Of a stretch of 10,030 nucleotides of DNA, positions 6,848 to 10,030 are shown in pieces (the stretch's first letter is position 1; each line of letters opens with the position of its first letter). The notes beneath the pieces were generated by a model that saw only the letters and a list, made by a program, of their open reading frames with translations, was not told the DNA's origin and ran no database searches. The position numbers and the translations under genes are program-made. This DNA is from Clostridiaceae bacterium (GTDB lineage Bacteria > Bacillota > Clostridia > Oscillospirales > Acutalibacteraceae): the NCBI GenBank assembly GCA_016292785.1, contig JAEDFL010000061.1, forward strand, positions 1 to 10,030, read 5' to 3'.

Positions 6848-8764
6848 TCAGAATATTTCCTTGGATTCAATCTGCTTTGCCGCAAGCTCGACGAACTCGT
6901 CAACGCTCATTGCGCCGATGTCGCCCTCGCCACGCTTACGCACGGAAACGCACTTGCCATCAATATCCTTGTCGCCCATAAGAAGCATATACGGAATCTT
7001 CTGGAGCTGAGCTTCACGGATCTTGTAGCCCGTCTTTTCACTTCTTGTATCAACCTCACAGCGGATACCCCTTGCCTCAAGCTTCTTTGCGATCTCAAAG
7101 GCATAGTCGTGGTGACGGTCTGCGATCGGGAGAAGCTTGACCTGAACGGGAGCAAGCCAGATCGGGAACGCACCTGCAAAATGTTCGGTGATAACGCCGA
7201 TAAATCTTTCGATCGAGCCGAAAACAACACGGTGAATCATAACGGGTGTGTGCTTCTCTCCGTCAGAGCCTGTGTATTCAAGGTTAAATCTGCCGGGAAG
7301 CTGATAGTCAAGCTGGATTGTGCCGCACTGCCAGGTTCTTCCGAGGCTGTCCTTGATGTGGAAGTCGAGCTTCGGGCCGTAGAAAGCACCGTCGCCCTCG
7401 TTGATAATATAAGTCTTACCAACGCTTGTGATTGCGTCTGCGAGTGCTTTTGTTGCGATCTCCCAGTCCTCCTCTGAGCCGATATGATCCTCCGGCATGG
7501 TGGAAAGCTCGATCTCATACGGAAGTCCGAACAGGGTGTAAACCTCGTCGAAAAGCTGTGCGATCCTTACAACCTCGTCACGTATCTGCTCGGGAGCAAG
7601 GAGAATGTGTGCGTCGTCCTGAGTGAAGCAGCGGACACGGAAAAGTCCGTGGAGCGCACCCGAAAGCTCGTTTCTGTGAACTCTGCCGAGCTCGCCGTAG
7701 CGAAGCGGCATTTCCTTGTACGAATGAGGCTCAAGCTCATAAACAAGAATACTGCCGGGGCAGTTCATCGGCTTGATTGCAAAATCTTCATCGTCAATGA
7801 CCGTTGTGTACATATCGTCATGGTAATGATCCCAGTGACCTGAGGTCTCCCAGAGTGAACGGCGCATGATCTGCGGAGTTGATATCTCATAGTAGCCCCA
7901 CTTCTTGTGAACCTCACGCCAGTAATTGATGAGGGTATTGCGAAGCACCATACCCTTCGGGAGGAAGAAAGGCATTCCCGGAGCCTCGTCCCTGAGAGCA
8001 AAGAGTCCAAGCTCTCTGCCGAGCTTTCTGTGGTCACGCTTCTTTGCCTCCTCGATCGCCTCAAGGTAAGCGTCAAGCTCAGCCTGCTTTGTGAAAGCGG
8101 TTGCATAGATACGCTGGAGCATCTTGTTCTTTTCGCTTCCTCGCCAGTATGCGCCCGTTGCCGAGGTCAGCTTGAACGCCTTGATCCTGCCTGTGTCGGG
8201 AATGTGAGGGCCTGCGCAAAGCTCGGTGAACTCGCCCTGCTTGTAGAAGCTGATATTTTCGCCCTTGTCGGCGTGCTCCTTGACAAGCTCAACCTTGTAG
8301 ATTTCGCCCTTGTCCTCATAATATTTAATAGCCTCATCGGGAGTCATTTCAAATTTATCAAGCGGAAGCTTTTCCTTGACAATCTTCTTCATCTCCGCCT
8401 CAATCTTTTCAAGATCTTCGGGGAGGAAAGGCTTCTCAACATCAAAATCGTAATAGAATCCGTTTGCAATAGAGGGGCCTATCGCAAGCTTAGCCTCGGG
8501 ATAAAGTCTTTTGACTGCCTGAGCCATAATATGCGATGCGGTGTGGCGGAAGGTCTTCTTTGCCTCCTCATCGTCCTCAAAGGTAAGAAATTCAAGCTCG
8601 CAGTCGCCCTCGATCGGAGTTCTGAGATCCTGATATTCTCCGTTTATTTTGCAGATACAAACTGCCTTGTAAAGTCCCATGCCGATGCTTTTTGCAATTT
8701 CCATGGCGGTCGTGCCGTTCTCATACTCCTTGACAACTCCGCCTTTCAAAGTTACATTTGCCAT
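6848..8764 (-). CDS. thrS: Threonyl-tRNA synthetase
   Basis: This 638-residue class II synthetase attaches threonine to tRNA-Thr. All domains are present: an N-terminal TGS domain (about 1-62), the editing domain with H74 and H78 in HTASH and the CAGPH motif, the catalytic core, and a C-terminal anticodon-binding domain (about 535-638). The catalytic zinc ligands are intact at C335 (MNCPGS), H386 (DDAHIL) and H511 (MIHRVV), matching positions 334, 385 and 511 of the Escherichia coli enzyme. ATG 8764 is chosen because AGGAGG (8772-8777) lies 7 nt upstream. An in-frame extension to 8839 would read through the T-box terminator and is rejected. The gene heads an operon with ybaK and probably the apgM-like gene, under T-box control. 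Confidence 0.98.
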   Translation of the reverse strand: MANVTLKGGVVKEYENGTTAMEIAKSIGMGLYKAVCICKINGEYQDLRTPIEGDCELEFLTFEDDEEAKKTFRHTASHIMAQAVKRLYPEAKLAIGPSIANGFYYDFDVEKPFLPEDLEKIEAEMKKIVKEKLPLDKFEMTPDEAIKYYEDKGEIYKVELVKEHADKGENISFYKQGEFTELCAGPHIPDTGRIKAFKLTSATGAYWRGSEKNKMLQRIYATAFTKQAELDAYLEAIEEAKKRDHRKLGRELGLFALRDEAPGMPFFLPKGMVLRNTLINYWREVHKKWGYYEISTPQIMRRSLWETSGHWDHYHDDMYTTVIDDEDFAIKPMNCPGSILVYELEPHSYKEMPLRYGELGRVHRNELSGALHGLFRVRCFTQDDAHILLAPEQIRDEVVRIAQLFDEVYTLFGLPYEIELSTMPEDHIGSEEDWEIATKALADAITSVGKTYIINEGDGAFYGPKLDFHIKDSLGRTWQCGTIQLDYQLPGRFNLEYTGSDGEKHTPVMIHRVVFGSIERFIGVITEHFAGAFPIWLAPVQVKLLPIADRHHDYAFEIAKKLEARGIRCEVDTRSEKTGYKIREAQLQKIPYMLLMGDKDIDGKCVSVRKRGEGDIGAMSVDEFVELAAKQIESKEIF

Positions 8765-8784
8765 TTCTGTTCCTCCTAAATGAA

Positions 8785-8820
8785 AATAAAAAAGCTCCAT
8801 CCCGAAAACTGGGATGAAGC
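8785..8820 (-). terminator. Regulated terminator of the thrS T-box leader
   Basis: On the minus strand GCTTCATCCC (8811-8820) pairs with GGGATGGAGC (8794-8803) to form a 10-bp stem with one U-G pair and a 7-nt loop. It is followed by TTTTTTATTTT. It lies between the T-box sequence and the thrS ribosome binding site, the position of the conditional terminator in T-box leaders. Confidence 0.9.
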
Positions 8821-9015
8821 ATAAACTCCACGGTTCCACCCGTATTGCAGAAAAACTGCCACTCGAACGCCTTAACGCGGCAAACGGCGATCCTTATTTC
8901 GGAACGCTCTCCGCAGTGGTAACTGATTCCGAATACCGGCACGCTTTCACCGTGTGCGCCCCTCTCTGAGGATATTCGCCCGAAACAGCCTTCTGCATCA
9001 ACGATTTATATTATT
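8794..9015 (-). promoter_or_regulatory. T-box leader (tRNA-Thr-sensing riboswitch) of thrS
   Basis: This untranslated leader senses uncharged tRNA and allows transcription of thrS when tRNA-Thr is uncharged. The T-box sequence GGGTGGAACCGTGG is at 8828-8841. Stem I shows a basal helix TTTCGG (8980-8985) with CCGAAA (8897-8902) and an upper helix CGAATA (8973-8978) with TATTCG (8930-8935). The AGAGAG motif of the distal stem is at 8962-8967. Between the two helices, on the 3' strand, lies TTACCACTGCGGAG, with ACC (Thr) at 8918-8920 as the likely specifier codon. CCGCG (8876-8880) can pair with CGTGG (8828-8832) as part of an antiterminator. An intrinsic terminator ends the leader. The 5' end is inferred from the promoter. 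Confidence 0.93.
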
Positions 9016-9021
9016 GTCTAC

Positions 9022-9050
9022 ATTTTATAACGTTTTATTTTTCTTGTCAA
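9022..9050 (-). promoter_or_regulatory. thrS operon promoter
   Basis: On the minus strand a perfect TTGACA -35 (9045-9050) is separated by 17 nt from a TAAAAT -10 (9022-9027; 5/6 match). Transcription would begin near 9015, just upstream of the T-box stem I, giving a leader of about 250 nt. Confidence 0.85.
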
Positions 9051-9088
9051 GTGGGAAAAGCAGGATTTTTTTAATATGATATAGTTTG

Positions 9089-9102
9089 GGTAAACGTTTT
9101 CT
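9089..9102 (+). promoter_or_regulatory. cre-like operator at the pyk promoter
   Basis: The sequence ggtaaacgttttct matches 12 of 14 positions of the catabolite-responsive element consensus TGWAANCGNTNWCA, with mismatches only at the first and last base. It is built on the perfect palindrome AAACGTTT (9092-9099). It ends at the first base of the pyk -35 box. A site just upstream of -35 fits activation by CcpA, as known for the Lactococcus pfk-pyk-ldh operon. Another LacI-family regulator could also bind here. The assignment is tentative. Confidence 0.4.
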
Positions 9103-9130
9103 TGACACGTTGGGAATGAACTGATATAAT
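9102..9130 (+). promoter_or_regulatory. Perfect-consensus promoter of pyk
   Basis: TTGACA (9102-9107) and TATAAT (9125-9130) are both exact consensus, are separated by 17 nt, and the -10 is preceded by TGA, an extended -10 element. The transcription start should be near 9137, leaving a leader of about 49 nt that ends in AAGGAG (9171-9176). Confidence 0.92.
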
Positions 9131-9185
9131 AATGTAAATTCTAAAATGGGTTAGATTTTGATTTCACATAAAGGAGCTGATACCA

Positions 9186-10030
9186 ATGAGAAAGACGAAA
9201 ATCATCTGTACCATCGGCCCTGCGTGCCGCAACGAGGAGACGCTGACAGCCATGGTCAGGGCAGGAATGAACGTTGCAAGGCTCAACTTTTCCCACGGCT
9301 CTCATGACGAGCATCTTGAAACTATCAATATGCTGAAAAATGTCAGGGAAAAGCTCAATGTTCCGCTTGCGATTATGCTTGATACCAAGGGACCCGAATA
9401 CCGCATCAAGAGCTTTAAGGACGGCTCCGTATTTCTCAAGGACGGTGACACCTTCACCTTCACCACCGATCAGATCGTCGGCGACGAGAACAGAGTTTCC
9501 GTCAGCTATTCAGGTCTTGCGGACGAGCTTTCGGTCGGAGACACAATACTTCTTAACAATGCTCTGCTTAATTTTGAGGTCGTTTCGATTGACGGGCACG
9601 ATATTAACTGCCGTGTTGTCACGGGCGGAGAACTTTCCAACAACAAGAGTATGAGCTTTCCCGGCAAGACGCTCAAGCAGAAATATGTCAGCGAACAGGA
9701 CAAATCGGATATTCTTTTCGGAATTGAAAACGACGTTGATTTCATCGCCTGCTCCTTTGTTTCCTGCAAGCAGGATATCCTCGACATCAAAGAGGTTATG
9801 GGTGACGCCGTGAACAAAATCGACCTCATTGCCAAGATCGAAAACAGAGCCGGAATTGACAACATTGACGATATATGCACCGAATGTGACGGCATTATGA
9901 TTGCAAGGGGCGATATGGGTGTTGAGATCCCGTTCGTTGAGCTGCCGATAATTCAGAAAGCACTTATCACGAAATGCCGTATGCTCGGCAAACGGGTTAT
10001 CACGGCGACCGAGATGCTTGAATCCATGAT
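9186..10030 (+). CDS. pyk: Pyruvate kinase (5' part, cut by window end)
   Basis: The first 281 codons of pyruvate kinase are present; the frame is open to the window edge. The enzyme converts phosphoenolpyruvate and ADP to pyruvate and ATP in the last step of glycolysis. Visible motifs are RKTKIICTIGPAC (2-14), NVARLNFSHGS (29-39, with R32, N34 and S36), LDTKGPEYR (65-73), IAKIENRAG with the catalytic K217 and metal ligand E219, ARGDMGVEIP with D243, and ITATEMLESM near the edge. The lid (B) domain is at about 72-165. Glutamate at position 71 of TKGPE is the residue associated with potassium-dependent pyruvate kinases. Several usually constant positions differ: TATE instead of TATQ, FIACSF instead of FIAASF, and NNKSMSFPG instead of NNKGVNLPG. 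AAGGAG lies 9 nt before the ATG. The gene is divergent from thrS. Confidence 0.97.
   Translation, partial: MRKTKIICTIGPACRNEETLTAMVRAGMNVARLNFSHGSHDEHLETINMLKNVREKLNVPLAIMLDTKGPEYRIKSFKDGSVFLKDGDTFTFTTDQIVGDENRVSVSYSGLADELSVGDTILLNNALLNFEVVSIDGHDINCRVVTGGELSNNKSMSFPGKTLKQKYVSEQDKSDILFGIENDVDFIACSFVSCKQDILDIKEVMGDAVNKIDLIAKIENRAGIDNIDDICTECDGIMIARGDMGVEIPFVELPIIQKALITKCRMLGKRVITATEMLESM

Noticed and set aside
7907..8779. 290-codon plus-strand frame opposite thrS
   Set aside because: It is fully antisense to a conserved synthetase, its leucine-rich composition is expected from the complement of Lys/Glu-rich thrS codons, and it resembles no family I know.
8765..8839. In-frame N-terminal extension of thrS
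   Set aside because: It would translate the T-box terminator hairpin, and the conserved TGS start plus AGGAGG place the start at 8764.
8721..8942. 73-codon minus-strand frame overlapping the T-box leader
   Set aside because: The segment is structured leader RNA with T-box motifs; the frame has no ribosome binding site or protein similarity that I can see.
9026..9038. Second AACGTT palindrome, within the thrS promoter spacer
   Set aside because: It misses several fixed cre positions, and AT-rich spacer sequence explains it; I did not call an operator.

Overview
The window looks like chromosomal housekeeping DNA from a gut or rumen Clostridia bacterium (Oscillospiraceae/Ruminococcus-like). 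The main reasons are a GH3 glycosidase with its domains in swapped order, as described for Ruminococcus albus and Butyrivibrio; strong AGGAGG-type ribosome binding sites; a T-box leader in front of thrS; a four-cysteine ribosomal protein L28; and a teichoic-acid-type glycerophosphotransferase. This placement is an inference, since no rRNA gene is present.

Layout, left to right. (1) 108-2489, plus strand: a cytoplasmic GH3 beta-glycosidase with its own likely promoter. It ends at a bidirectional terminator shared with the converging minus-strand genes. (2) 2563-4714, minus strand: a two-gene unit, a sialidase-fold (Asp-box) protein followed 10 nt later by a CDP-glycerol glycerophosphotransferase family protein. 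(3) 4789-4977, minus strand: rpmB (L28), with an extended -10 promoter and a hairpin terminator whose U-tract is weak. (4) 5070-8764, minus strand: a likely thrS - ybaK/ebsC - apgM-like operon behind a threonine T-box leader (about 8765-9015) and a near-consensus promoter. (5) 9186 to the window end, plus strand: the first 281 codons of pyruvate kinase, divergent from thrS. Its promoter is a perfect consensus TTGACA-N17-TATAAT with an extended -10, and a cre-like palindrome touches the -35.

How the parts work together. The best biological lead is the thrS operon. A T-box with a Thr (ACC) specifier appears to control threonyl-tRNA synthetase, a YbaK-type trans-editing deacylase and an alkaline-phosphatase-superfamily enzyme. 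Relatives of that enzyme are annotated either as archaeal-type phosphoglycerate mutase or as a proposed homoserine kinase. Control by uncharged tRNA-Thr favours the threonine-biosynthesis reading. The pyruvate kinase promoter with a cre-like site suggests carbon-catabolite control of lower glycolysis.

I found no CRISPR array, insertion sequence, phage gene, tRNA or rRNA gene, and nothing that looks like a wholly new system. The only gene-free stretch over 300 nt is 8765-9185, which holds the T-box leader and the two divergent promoters.
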